Of a stretch of DNA of 64,000 nucleotides, positions 51,443 to 59,686 are shown piece by piece (within the stretch, counting starts at the first letter, position 1; each line of letters begins with the position of its first letter). The notes under the pieces were generated by a model that made no database searches, was not told where the DNA came from, and saw nothing but the letters and a program-made list of their open reading frames with translations. The DNA lies in NCBI RefSeq assembly GCF_029382225.1, contig NZ_JARLTC010000020.1, forward strand, positions 1-64,000, given 5' to 3'. The position numbers and the translations under genes are program-made. The DNA is from Spongiactinospora sp. TRM90649. GTDB taxonomy: Bacteria; Actinomycetota; Actinomycetes; Streptosporangiales; Streptosporangiaceae.

Positions 51443-52354
51443 TCAGGGGAGAACGCCCGGCGGCCAGCGGCGCGGGTCGGTGAGGCCGCGCAGGCCCTGG
51501 GAGGTGTCGTAGCCCGCCTCGGTGAGGCGCACGCGGGAGGCGGCGAGCATGGCCCGGGTGCTGGGCATGAAGGCCAGGTGGTGCACCTTCTCGGGGAGCT
51601 GGTTGGCGGCGAACCGGAACGCCGTCAGGGCGGCCGTGACGGCGGGCGCCGGCACCTCCGGCAGCGCGCCGTACATGCGCCTGGCCCAGCCGGGCAGGGT
51701 GAGGTAGCACAGCGCGCCGAAGGGGAAGTACAGCGGCTTCCCGAACGACAGGTAGCGCAGGTCGTCCGGCAGCCGCGGCCACATCAGGAAGCGCACGGCC
51801 GAGGCCGCCTCCGGCGTGAGGGCCAGCGAAGGGCGCATCGCGGCGAAATAGGCGTCCATCTCGGCCACCGAGCCGGGCACGTCCTCGGGGTGCAGGCCCA
51901 CGTAGGCGGCGCTGCGGCGCTGCTCGGCCAAGTAGCGGTCGGCCTGCCGGTCGGTGACCCGCAGCCCGCCGCGCCGCGCCGTCTCCAGGTAGGAGATGAC
52001 CTCGGCGCAGTGCACCCAGAGCAGCAGCTCGGGGTCGTCCACCCGGTGGGTCGTGCCGGTGTCCGGGTCCTTGATCCGCAGCGCCTTGTGGATGCCCCGA
52101 ACGCGCCTGCCGACCTCGTCGGCCTCCTCGGGGCTGCCGTAGGTCACGCGGCCGACGAAGTCGGCCGTGCGGCGGAGCCGTCCGAACGGGTCGGTGCGGA
52201 AGTCGGAGTTCTGCCACACCCCGCGCATCGCCAGCGGATGCAGGGCCTGGAGCATCAGCCCGCGCACGCCGCCCACCCACATCGCACGATCGACGTGGAT
52301 GCGCCAGGTGACCGAGTGCGGTGGCTGGACCACGATGTCTTCGACGCCGACCAT
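51443..52354 (-). CDS. MpaB-like/DUF2236 oxygenase family protein
   Basis: 303 residues. Typical segments include WRIHVDRAMWVGGVRGLMLQALHPLAMRGVWQNSDFRTDPFGRLRRT, VDDPELLLWVHCAEVISYL and LWPRLPDDLRYLSFGKPLYFPFGALCYLTLPGWAR. The family, found beside mycophenolic-acid MpaB and latex-clearing proteins, binds heme b and oxidises hydrophobic substrates. The substrate is unknown. Confidence 0.85.
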   Translation of the reverse strand: MVGVEDIVVQPPHSVTWRIHVDRAMWVGGVRGLMLQALHPLAMRGVWQNSDFRTDPFGRLRRTADFVGRVTYGSPEEADEVGRRVRGIHKALRIKDPDTGTTHRVDDPELLLWVHCAEVISYLETARRGGLRVTDRQADRYLAEQRRSAAYVGLHPEDVPGSVAEMDAYFAAMRPSLALTPEAASAVRFLMWPRLPDDLRYLSFGKPLYFPFGALCYLTLPGWARRMYGALPEVPAPAVTAALTAFRFAANQLPEKVHHLAFMPSTRAMLAASRVRLTEAGYDTSQGLRGLTDPRRWPPGVLP

Positions 52355-52407
52355 CGCCTTCGATTCTCTCGCGCGACCCGCTCGGGCGGGCGGGCGACCC
52401 CCGCGAT

Positions 52408-53286
52408 CTAGTAAGGCCCCCGGTAGGCGGCCTCGGCGGTGTGCCAGAACCGGTTCAGCGCCGCCGCGGTGGTCGCCGGGGCCTCGACGGCGGGGGAGTG
52501 CACCGCGCCGGGCACGACCACGCAGTCGGCGTCGAGACGCCCGGCCATGTCGGCCTGGGTGTCGGGGGGCCAGCCGTCGTCGTCTTCGCCGAACAGCACC
52601 AGGATGGGCACCTGGATCTCGGCCAGCTCTTCCGTGCGGTCACGCGCGGTGAGGATCTCCTGGCCCATGGTGGCCAGGCCGGTGACCGAGTTGGCCAGCA
52701 GCCGCTTGTGCAGGAAGTCTCTGATGTGCTCGGGCACGCCCGCCGCGACGGCCTCCGGCTCGACGCGGTTGGTCCAGATGCGCTCCACGCCCTGGACGGG
52801 CAGCTCGTCCATCATGATCCGGCCGATCCGCTCCCGGCGGCCGACTATCGCGGCCGGGCCGCTGCTCATCAGCGTGTAGGAGGCGAACCGGGTGCGGCCG
52901 TCGATCACCGTCTCGCGGGTGACCAGGCCGCCGAAGGAGTGACCGACCAGGTGCAGCGGCTCGCCGCCGGAGATCTCTTGGGCGATGGCGTCGATGTCGT
53001 CGCCGAGCGAGGCGCACCGGTAGGCGCGGGGGTCTTCGGGACCCACGGTCTCGTACTGGCCGCGCATGTCGATGGCGATCACCCGGCGGCCCGACTCGGC
53101 GAGCGGTTGCAGGATGGCCAGGAAGTCTTCCTTGCTGCCGGTCAGGCCGGGCACCAGGACGGCGGGCCAGCGCTCCGGCACGCCGTTGACCGGAAGCGCC
53201 TCCAGAACGGCGAAGGCGCCCGTGGCGGTCTCGATCCGCCCGGGGTGGACACCTTCCGGAAGTGTAAGAAAACGCGGCGTGCTCAC
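52408..53286 (-). CDS. Alpha/beta-fold hydrolase
   Basis: 292 residues. The nucleophile elbow GHSFGG, an oxyanion region PGLTGSKEDF, an acid residue in LFGEDDDGWP and a His in AVHSP form the catalytic set. It resembles small esterases or haloperoxidases. GTG 53286 is chosen because TATTGT lies 8 nt before it. It is the first gene of a same-strand run with the MpaB-like and AhpD-like genes. Confidence 0.85.
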   Translation of the reverse strand: MSTPRFLTLPEGVHPGRIETATGAFAVLEALPVNGVPERWPAVLVPGLTGSKEDFLAILQPLAESGRRVIAIDMRGQYETVGPEDPRAYRCASLGDDIDAIAQEISGGEPLHLVGHSFGGLVTRETVIDGRTRFASYTLMSSGPAAIVGRRERIGRIMMDELPVQGVERIWTNRVEPEAVAAGVPEHIRDFLHKRLLANSVTGLATMGQEILTARDRTEELAEIQVPILVLFGEDDDGWPPDTQADMAGRLDADCVVVPGAVHSPAVEAPATTAAALNRFWHTAEAAYRGPY

Positions 53287-53294
53287 GTGGGACC

Positions 53295-53300
53295 ACAATA
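53295..53300 (-). promoter_or_regulatory. Leaderless-type -10, TATTGT
   Basis: On the minus strand TATTGT ends 8 nt before GTG 53286. Confidence 0.4.
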
Positions 53301-53428
53301 CCCAGCGCGGACCGCGCCGACACCGTCGTAGCCACTACGCCGGTGCTGGTGGTACGGGGCGGCAGCGGAGTCGCGATCGCGTCCACCGTGACTCCGCGAT
53401 GGTGGTCCGGTGACCGTGTGACAAGAGA

Positions 53429-53464
53429 GAAGGGCTGTCCGCAACTTGTTGCGGACAGCCCTTC
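53429..53464 (-). terminator. Strong terminator after the DEAD-box gene
   Basis: Perfect 16-bp arms (53429-53444 and 53449-53464) starting GAAGGGCTGT around a 4-nt CTTG loop. It lies 15 bp beyond the helicase stop and can work in both directions. Confidence 0.85.
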
Positions 53465-53479
53465 GCGTCGTCGGTGACG

Positions 53480-55561
53480 TCAGTTACGGCGGTTGTTGTT
53501 GGCGCGCGGCCTGGCCGGACGGCGCCGGCGCTGGGTGCTGCGCTCTGTCGCGGCGGACGGCGCGATGTCGTCGTCGTCGGTGGCCAGGTCGGGTGACCGG
53601 AAGATCACCGTGAAGGGGCTCGCCGGGATGATGCGCTCGGGTTCGCGCCTCGTGGCGTCGGCGTACTCCATGTCACTCACCTCCTGGGTGTGGAACGGGG
53701 TGTCCGGCCCGGTGCCGTGCGGGGCCCGGCGGACGGACTCGACGGGGAAGTCGCCGGAGTCCTCGTGGTCCTCATGGTCGTCGTAGTCGTCATAGTCCTC
53801 GTGGTCGTAGTCGTCGTCCGCGTCGTCCGTGTCATCGATGTCACCGATGTCGCCGATGTCTCCGGCGTCGTCGGTGTGGTCGAAGCGGTCGTCGTCGAGA
53901 TCGTGCTCCGGCAGCGTGCGCGCCCCCTGCGGGCCGTTGTCGGCGCCCCGGTCGGCTCGGGCGGGCCCGGACTCGGCGACGGGCGTTGCGGCCTCCACCG
54001 AGGAATCGGTGGCGACCACGGGCGTCTCGGCGGCCGCGGCCTCCTCCATGACCCGGCCGCCCCTGGTACGGCGGCGCTGCCGGGTGCGGGAGCGGCGCTC
54101 CTCGTCACGTGACTCACGTGACTCACGCGAGTCCCTGGAATCCCTGGAATCCCTGGAATCCCTGGAATCACGGTCGCGGTCTCTGGAGTCGCGGTCGCGA
54201 CCGTCGCGGAACCGCGAGTCACGATCACGATCACGATCACGGTCGCGGCGTCCGGCCCGTCCGCGCGGACGGCCGGTCTCGCCCAGGTCCTCGATCTCCT
54301 CGGCCGCCAGGCCCGCCCGCGAGCGCTTCTCGCGCGGCAGGATGCCCTTGGTGCCCTCGGGGATGCCGAGCACGGTGTAGATGTGCGGCGAGGTGGAGTA
54401 GGTCTCCTCGGGCTCGGCGAAGTCGAGGCCCAGCGTGCCGTTGATGACCTTCCAGCGGGTGAGGTCCTCCCACTCCACGAAGGTCACCGCGACGCCGGTA
54501 CGGCCCGCTCGGCCGGTGCGGCCGATCCGGTGGACGTACGCCTTGTCGTCCTGCGGGCAGTCGTAGTTGACCACGTGGGTGACGTCGTCGATGTCGATGC
54601 CCCGGGCGGCGACGTCGGTGGCCACCAGTACGTCGATCTTGCCGTTGCGGAACGCGCGCAGCGCCTGCTCGCGCTGTCCCTGGCCGAGGTCGCCGTGCAC
54701 GGCGGCGGCGGCGAACCCGCGCTCCTGCAACTGCTCGGAGACCATGTCGCAGGCGCGCTTGGTCTCGCAGAAGACCATCGTCAGCCCGCGCCCCTCGCAC
54801 TGGAGGAGCCGGCCCACGATCTCGATCTTGTCCATCCGGTGGACACGCCAGACGTACTGCGTGGTCTTGGAGGGAGCGTCGGACTCAAGGTCCTTGTTCT
54901 CGGCCCGCACGTGGGTGGGCCGGTTCAGGTAACGCCGGGACAGCGCGACGATCTCGCCCGGCAGCGTGGCCGAGAAGAGCATCGTCTGCCGGTCGGCCGG
55001 CAACAGCTTGATGATGCGCTCGATGTCGGGCAGGAAGCCCAGGTCGAGCATGCGGTCGGCCTCGTCCAGGACCAGCATGGTGACCTGGCTCAGGTCGAGG
55101 TGCTTCTGCTTGACCAGGTCGAGCAGTCTGCCGGGGGTGCCGACGATGACGTCGACCCCGGCCTTGAGCGCCTCCACCTGGGGCTCGTAGGCGCGCCCGC
55201 CGTACACCGAAAGGACGCGGGAGCCGAGTTTGCCGGCGGCGGTGGTCAGGTCCTCGGTTACCTGAAGCGCCAGCTCTCTCGTGGGGACGACGACCAGCCC
55301 GCGCGGCTTCTTGCGGTTCTTGCGGGGCTTGCCGATGCGCTGCAGCATGGGTATGCCGAACGCGTAGGTCTTCCCGGTGCCGGTGCGAGCCTGGCCGATG
55401 ACGTCCTGGCCGCTCGCGGCCAGGGGGAGGGCCATCTCCTGTACGGGAAACGGCGTCGTGATGCCCTCGGTCTCGAGGGCATCGGCGATCTCTGGAATGA
55501 CTCCGAGGTCTCGGAAAGTCGTCAGCGTGTGCCTGCCTAAGTCTCTGTCGAAGGCGGCCAC
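53480..55561 (-). CDS. rhlE: DEAD-box RNA helicase, RhlE-like, with long repetitive tail
   Basis: 693 residues from GTG 55561. The helicase core runs to about 410: Walker A ARTGTGKT (about 58-65), PTRELALQ, LDEADRMLDLG, SATLP, TDVAARGIDIDDVTHV, and HRIGRTGRAGR. The tail is unusual: RDRDRDRDS and DSRDSRDSR repeats (about 440-500), encoded partly by four perfect 9-bp copies at 54133-54168, then an acidic stretch rich in DD, EDYDD and HEDHED, and a basic end. It likely unwinds RNA in cold or ribosome assembly. The tail may drive RNA-protein condensation. Promoter position is not certain. Confidence 0.9.
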   Translation of the reverse strand: MAAFDRDLGRHTLTTFRDLGVIPEIADALETEGITTPFPVQEMALPLAASGQDVIGQARTGTGKTYAFGIPMLQRIGKPRKNRKKPRGLVVVPTRELALQVTEDLTTAAGKLGSRVLSVYGGRAYEPQVEALKAGVDVIVGTPGRLLDLVKQKHLDLSQVTMLVLDEADRMLDLGFLPDIERIIKLLPADRQTMLFSATLPGEIVALSRRYLNRPTHVRAENKDLESDAPSKTTQYVWRVHRMDKIEIVGRLLQCEGRGLTMVFCETKRACDMVSEQLQERGFAAAAVHGDLGQGQREQALRAFRNGKIDVLVATDVAARGIDIDDVTHVVNYDCPQDDKAYVHRIGRTGRAGRTGVAVTFVEWEDLTRWKVINGTLGLDFAEPEETYSTSPHIYTVLGIPEGTKGILPREKRSRAGLAAEEIEDLGETGRPRGRAGRRDRDRDRDRDSRFRDGRDRDSRDRDRDSRDSRDSRDSRDSRESRESRDEERRSRTRQRRRTRGGRVMEEAAAAETPVVATDSSVEAATPVAESGPARADRGADNGPQGARTLPEHDLDDDRFDHTDDAGDIGDIGDIDDTDDADDDYDHEDYDDYDDHEDHEDSGDFPVESVRRAPHGTGPDTPFHTQEVSDMEYADATRREPERIIPASPFTVIFRSPDLATDDDDIAPSAATERSTQRRRRPARPRANNNRRN
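54133..54168 (-). repeat. Four 9-bp tandem repeats encoding DSR units
   Basis: TCCCTGGAA is repeated four times without change (GATTCCAGG-type codons on the minus strand). The rare AGG codon and exact copies point to recent slippage within the helicase tail. Confidence 0.7.
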
Positions 55562-55738
55562 GCCGGGACCACAGGCCGTAAGATTCCCCCGGGCAGGGGT
55601 CCTCGCGGAAGGCCAGCCCTCATCAATACATACGCGACCTGCGCACCACTGACATGGGGGCATCCGAGGGCATGGCCCACGGATCTACTCAGCGCGGTCG
55701 CACTTTCACAGTGCAGTGTACTCGATAGCACAACAGAG

Positions 55739-55752
55739 AACAGATTTCTGTT
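55739..55752. promoter_or_regulatory. Palindrome in the helicase/ferritin-like divergent region
   Basis: AACAG-ATTT-CTGTT is a perfect 5-bp inverted repeat, flanked by GAACA and TGTTC offset by two bases. The 245-bp divergent spacer is AT-richer here. It may be a regulatory site. Confidence 0.3.
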
Positions 55753-55794
55753 TGTTCCCCACGTTTCGGTCTCGGGGTAACCCCTCTTAACTCG

Positions 55795-55800
55795 TACCCT
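55795..55800 (+). promoter_or_regulatory. Leaderless-type -10, TACCCT
   Basis: TACCCT ends 6 nt before the ATG at 55807. Confidence 0.4.
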
Positions 55801-55806
55801 GCATCC

Positions 55807-56481
55807 ATGAGTGAAACCCCTCTCGCCGCGAGTTCTTCGGGCGTCGTGGATCTCCTCGGGGTCCTCGCCTACGCCGAGCTGACCGCCTTCTGGCGCCTCG
55901 CGGAGGACGCTGCCAGGCTCGCGCCCTCGCTGACCGACCGGGCCGCGCTGAGCGACCTGGCCGCGACCGAGTACGCCCACTTCCGCCTGGTTCGCGACCG
56001 GCTCACCTCGATGGGCGCCGAGCCGGAGGAGGCGATGGCCCCGTTCGTCGAGGCGCTGGACGACTGGCATGCCAAGACCGAGCCGGGCGACTGGCTGGAG
56101 GCCCTGGTCAAGGCGTATGTGGGCACGGGAATCGCGCTGGACTTCTACCGCGAGGCCGCCCGTCACGCGGATCCGGAGACGAGCAGCCTGGTGGACGAGG
56201 TCCTGGCCGACGAGGGCCGCTCGGAGTTCACGGTCGAGCGGGTCAGGGCCGCGCTGGGCAAGAACCCCAAGATCGCGGGCAGGCTCGCGCTGTGGGCCAG
56301 GCGCATGGTGGGCGAGGCGCTGAGCCAGGGGCAGCGGGTCGCCGCGGCCCGGCCCGACCTCGCGGCCCTGCTGGTGGGGCCGTCGGGGGAGGACCTCGCG
56401 GAGATCTCGCGGATGTTCGCCCGGCTCACCGAGGCCCACGGCAAGCGGATGAGCGCCCTGGGGCTGACCCCCGGCCCCTGA
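55807..56481 (+). CDS. Ferritin-like-fold protein
   Basis: 224 residues, all-helical, with Glu and His ligands as in the tRNA-(ms2io6A)-hydroxylase/ferritin-like fold: VLAYAELTAFWRL and AATEYAHFRLVRDRL form EX..EXXH-type pairs, and a matching EGRSEF region comes later. Its place between the RhlE-like helicase and DUF3107 equals Rv3210c. It may be an iron-dependent oxidase or hydroxylase. The substrate is unknown. Confidence 0.8.
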   Translation: MSETPLAASSSGVVDLLGVLAYAELTAFWRLAEDAARLAPSLTDRAALSDLAATEYAHFRLVRDRLTSMGAEPEEAMAPFVEALDDWHAKTEPGDWLEALVKAYVGTGIALDFYREAARHADPETSSLVDEVLADEGRSEFTVERVRAALGKNPKIAGRLALWARRMVGEALSQGQRVAAARPDLAALLVGPSGEDLAEISRMFARLTEAHGKRMSALGLTPGP

Positions 56482-56587
56482 TCCGCCCCTGACCTCGATC
56501 CCCCACCCCTGATCGTCGGGGCTCGCCTGAGCCGTCCCGGACCTGCCGGGTCTGTCGATAGGGCGGCGCGGAGGCGCCGCGCGGCGG

Positions 56588-56593
56588 TACCGT
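56588..56593 (+). promoter_or_regulatory. Leaderless-type -10, TACCGT
   Basis: TACCGT ends 7 nt before ATG 56601, the start of a short uncertain reading frame. Confidence 0.3.
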
Positions 56594-56600
56594 GCGAGTC

Positions 56601-56795
56601 ATGAGGGCCTCGCGCCGAGACGGCGGTTCCTTGACGAGATGCGGGCCTGGTCGCTGGACCACGCGCGCGGTGCTGCGCAGGGGAAGCGAGGGGTGCCCGA
56701 TCATCGGCCGCGGACCCGACGACCACCTCCGGCGGGCACGCCGTCCGGCCGGCTGCCTGCTCGGCGAGCGCGATGAGTGTTCCCGGGGCCGCTGA
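56601..56795 (+). CDS. Uncertain short reading frame
   Basis: A 64-residue frame, Arg-rich and Cys-containing, without a known domain. It overlaps the next gene by 23 bp. Its only support is the TACCGT element 7 nt upstream, which matches many real starts in this window. It may be a leader peptide or spurious. Confidence 0.25.
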   Translation: MRASRRDGGSLTRCGPGRWTTRAVLRRGSEGCPIIGRGPDDHLRRARRPAGCLLGERDECSRGR

Positions 56796-57291
56796 GCCGC
56801 ATCCAGGCGTGGTGCCGCCGATCAGGCATGCCGTCACCGTCAGGGGCGACCGCGAGCACGTCTACGACGCGTTCGTCCGCGAGATCGGCACCTGGTGGCC
56901 CACCCGCACGCTGTCGCTGGGCGCGACCCTGGCCCGGGAGGTCCGGGTCGAGCCCAGGCTGGGCGGGCGGGTCTACGAGGTGTGGCACGACGGCGGCGAG
57001 TACGACTGGGGCGAGATCGTGGTCTGGGAGCCCCCCGAGCGGTTCGCGATGACCTGGGAGGCCACCGCGCTCACCGCGCGCAGTGGCGTGCTGAGCGCGA
57101 TCGAGGGCGGCGCGGTGACCGAGGTGGAGATCCGCTTCGTCGACCTCGGGCCCTCGCTGACCATGGTCGAGCAGGAGCACCGGGGCTGGGAGCGGCTGTC
57201 GGCGGAGTTCAGGTGCGCCTGCCCGCCCGGATACCAGGCGGGCTGGAGCATGCTGCTCGAACGGTTCGCCGCGCATGTGGCGCGGCGCTGA
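56773..57291 (+). CDS. SRPBCC/START-like domain protein (Aha1 type)
   Basis: 172 residues. The AHSA1/SRPBCC pattern is present: VTVRGDREHVYDAFVREIGTWWP, LGGRVYEVWHDGGEYDWGEIVVWEPPERFAMTWEA, and a C-terminal GGWERLSAEF-like GWERLSAEFR followed by a long helix. It would bind a hydrophobic ligand. These genes often follow an ArsR regulator; none is intact here. Confidence 0.85.
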   Translation: MSVPGAAEPHPGVVPPIRHAVTVRGDREHVYDAFVREIGTWWPTRTLSLGATLAREVRVEPRLGGRVYEVWHDGGEYDWGEIVVWEPPERFAMTWEATALTARSGVLSAIEGGAVTEVEIRFVDLGPSLTMVEQEHRGWERLSAEFRCACPPGYQAGWSMLLERFAAHVARR

Positions 57292-57320
57292 GTGGGCCGG
57301 GCGGCCTTCGAGGGGTGGGG

Positions 57321-57548
57321 TCAGAGGCCGCCGAAGCCCACCGGGCGCGACTCGTCCTCGCCGATCTCGACGAAACCGAGTGAGGTGACGGGCACCACGA
57401 CCCGGCGGCCGTTCGTGTCGGAGATCGCGAACACGCCTCGCTCGGCCGCGAGGGCGTTGCGCAGCTCCTCCTCGATCTGCTCGGCGGTCAGGTCGGTTTC
57501 CACGACGAGTTCGCGGTGGACCGAACGCACGCCGATCTTGATTTCCAT
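57321..57548 (-). CDS. DUF3107 small conserved protein
   Basis: 75 residues, starting MEIKIGVRSVHRELVVET and ending VPVTSLGFVEIGEDESRPVGF, matching DUF3107 (Rv3208A/TB9.4). ATG 57548 has GGGAG 5 nt upstream. It follows the TetR gene with 102 bp between, the same order as in mycobacteria. The function is unknown; it is probably an ATP synthase- or cell-wall-linked accessory protein only by conjecture. Confidence 0.9.
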   Translation of the reverse strand: MEIKIGVRSVHRELVVETDLTAEQIEEELRNALAAERGVFAISDTNGRRVVVPVTSLGFVEIGEDESRPVGFGGL

Positions 57549-57650
57549 CGGGCTCCCTTTCGACGAGGCTGCTTCTCCCATGGTCGCCCTCACCCCTGCC
57601 GATGTGGCGGTTGATCGCGTCAAGCGAACAGGGACGGCCGCGCCGGGCGT

Positions 57651-58271
57651 TCAGCCGGTGCGGGGGAAGCCGCCGATGCCGCGCCAGGCCAGGCGCGCCA
57701 TGAGCTGGGTCGCCGCGTCCTTCGGGATGGTGTCGCCGCTGGTCAGCCAGTAGCGCGCGCTGACCTCTGCCAGGCCCACCAGCCCGATGCTGAGCAGGTG
57801 CGCCTCCTCGCGGGAGCAGCCGGTCTCCTCCTGGATGACCGCGCTGATCATGTCGGCGCTCTCACGCAGCGATCGTTCCACCCGCTGGCGCACGTCGGCC
57901 ACGTTGCGCAGGTCGGATTCGAACACCAGCCGGAAGGCCTCGCCCTGGCCGGAGATGAAGTCGAAGAACGCCCCGATCGCCGCCTGCACCCGCTGCTTGT
58001 TGTCGTTCGTCGAGGCCAGCGCCTCGCGGCAGCGGGTGACCATGTCGTCGACGTGCATGTCGAGCAGGGCCAGATAGAGTTCGAGCTTGCTCGGGAAGTG
58101 CTGGTAGAGCACCGGCTTGCTGACCCCGGCGCGCTCGGCGATGTCGTCCATGGCGGCGGCGTGGTAGCCGTTCTCCACGAACACCTGTTGCGCCGCCCCC
58201 AGCAACTGGCGGCGGCGGGCCAGCCGGGGCAACCGGGTGCCCCGGGGTTTGGCTTCCGGGGTGGCGGTCAC
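57651..58271 (-). CDS. TetR-family regulator, Rv3208-like
   Basis: 206 residues. The HTH is GAAQQVFVENGYHAAAMDDIAERAGVSKPVLYQHFPSKLELY. The remainder is a helical ligand domain ending in ARLAWRGIGGFPRTG. The GTG start has AGGAG upstream. Conserved linkage with DUF3107 across actinobacteria suggests it controls that gene or the helicase. The ligand is unknown. Confidence 0.93.
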   Translation of the reverse strand: MTATPEAKPRGTRLPRLARRRQLLGAAQQVFVENGYHAAAMDDIAERAGVSKPVLYQHFPSKLELYLALLDMHVDDMVTRCREALASTNDNKQRVQAAIGAFFDFISGQGEAFRLVFESDLRNVADVRQRVERSLRESADMISAVIQEETGCSREEAHLLSIGLVGLAEVSARYWLTSGDTIPKDAATQLMARLAWRGIGGFPRTG

Positions 58272-58370
58272 GGCGGTCTCCTAGCTGACGGCGGTCGGTT
58301 GACGTGGGGCGGTGGGGTGTTTCTCACTGCCCGCACGGTTTCGCGACATCCTACGCGCGGGTAACACGGC

Positions 58371-58604
58371 TCAGCGATAGTCGTCTTCGTCGATGTCGAC
58401 CGTGCGTTCCTGGTCGGCGGCGTCGAAGGGGTCCACGTCGAAGGGGATCTCCTGCCGCCACCGGCCGCCGGTCGCCGCGCGCATCTCGCGATGCTGCTCG
58501 ACGGCGTCGGCCTCCTCGATCTCGATGGCGATCTCCTGCATGGACGTTTCTTCGTCGAGAGCGCGGTCGACGAGGCTGTCACCGCGCACGTCCATCTCCG
58601 ACAT
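58371..58604 (-). CDS. Small acidic protein of unknown function
   Basis: 77 residues from ATG 58604 with GGAGG 9 nt upstream. It is strongly acidic (EIAIEIEEADAVEQ, DVDPFDAADQERTVDIDEDD) and has no membrane segment. The shape suggests a small regulatory or chaperone-like protein. It lies between the TetR gene and the ligD-type gene on the same strand. Confidence 0.55.
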   Translation of the reverse strand: MSEMDVRGDSLVDRALDEETSMQEIAIEIEEADAVEQHREMRAATGGRWRQEIPFDVDPFDAADQERTVDIDEDDYR

Positions 58605-58664
58605 CGGTCGTCCCTCCCTCGATGAAACCGACAGGGTCCACACTACGGCCCCCCTCCGACAACG

Positions 58665-59570
58665 CTAGTGCGCCACCGGGCCGAAGAGGTCTCCATGGTC
58701 GTCCACCCTGGTCAGGACTTCGGACGCGGTGAACGCCAACTCGTGCGGATTGTCGCACTCCTCGACCTCTTCCCAGGTGAGCGGGGTTGACACGGTGGGA
58801 CGGGAACGGGCTCGCAGCGAGTACGGCGCGACGGTGGTCTTGGCCGGGTTGTTCTGGCTCCAGTCGATGAAGACCTTGCCCTCGCGCGCCTTCTTGGCCA
58901 TCACGCTGACGATCTCGCCGGGGTGCCCGGCCTCCAGACGGCGGGCGATCTCCCTGGCGTACTCGCGGGAGTCGCCCGCGCGGCGCCAGGGGGCGTAGAG
59001 CTGCATGCCCTTGCTGCCACTGGTCTTCGGGCAGGCGGTCAGGCCGTCCTCGGCCAGCACCTCGCGCAGCAGCAGGGCGACCCGGCAGCACTCCACGACG
59101 GTGGCGGGCGGGCCCGGGTCGAGGTCGAAGACCAGTGTGTCGGGGGCGAGTGCCTGCCCCTGCGGGCTCACCCGCCACATCGGCACGTGCAGTTCCAGGG
59201 CGGCCAGGTTGGCGTAGTAGACCAGGTCGGGGAGGTGCTCGATGACGGCGAAGTCGATGGTGTCGCGGTCCTTGGTGCTGCCCGGCGCGGGGAGGGTCGC
59301 GGTGCGGATCCAGCCGGGCAGGTGGCGGGGGGCGTTCTTCTCGAAGAAGAAGGGGCCGTCGACGCCGTCGGGGTAGCGCTTGACGGTGAGCGGCCTGCCG
59401 TCCAGGTGGGGGAGGAGGACCGGGGCGACGCGCGAGTAGTAGTCGATGACCTCGGCCTTCGTGAAGCCCTCCTCCGGATAGAGGACCTTGTCCAGGTTGC
59501 TCAGCCGCAGCGACCTGTCGGCGACCCGGACCGTCACCCGGCCGCTCCCAGCGGGCATCGGATTCCCCAT
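58665..59570 (-). CDS. ligD: LigD-type NHEJ polymerase domain (stand-alone)
   Basis: 301 residues. The archaeo-eukaryotic primase-like fold of LigD PolDom is clear: LSNLDKVLYPEEGFTKAEVIDYYSRVAPVLLPHL, FFFEKNAPRHLPGW, VFDLDPG with the metal-binding Asp pair, and SGSKGMQLYAPW. It adds nucleotides and ribonucleotides at break ends. The ligase and phosphoesterase domains of full LigD are absent and must be encoded elsewhere. ATG 59570 is preferred over TTG 59588. It is divergent from ku. Confidence 0.92.
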   Translation of the reverse strand: MGNPMPAGSGRVTVRVADRSLRLSNLDKVLYPEEGFTKAEVIDYYSRVAPVLLPHLDGRPLTVKRYPDGVDGPFFFEKNAPRHLPGWIRTATLPAPGSTKDRDTIDFAVIEHLPDLVYYANLAALELHVPMWRVSPQGQALAPDTLVFDLDPGPPATVVECCRVALLLREVLAEDGLTACPKTSGSKGMQLYAPWRRAGDSREYAREIARRLEAGHPGEIVSVMAKKAREGKVFIDWSQNNPAKTTVAPYSLRARSRPTVSTPLTWEEVEECDNPHELAFTASEVLTRVDDHGDLFGPVAH

Positions 59571-59686
59571 GACGGGTATGTCCCCCAAAGGTGAGGGATT
59601 CCATTCGGGTGTGGCCTTAATCGAACCTGTGTATGAATATGTGGACGAGGCCCGACGGCTTGGGCGGGATCCGGTTGGGAGAGGCG

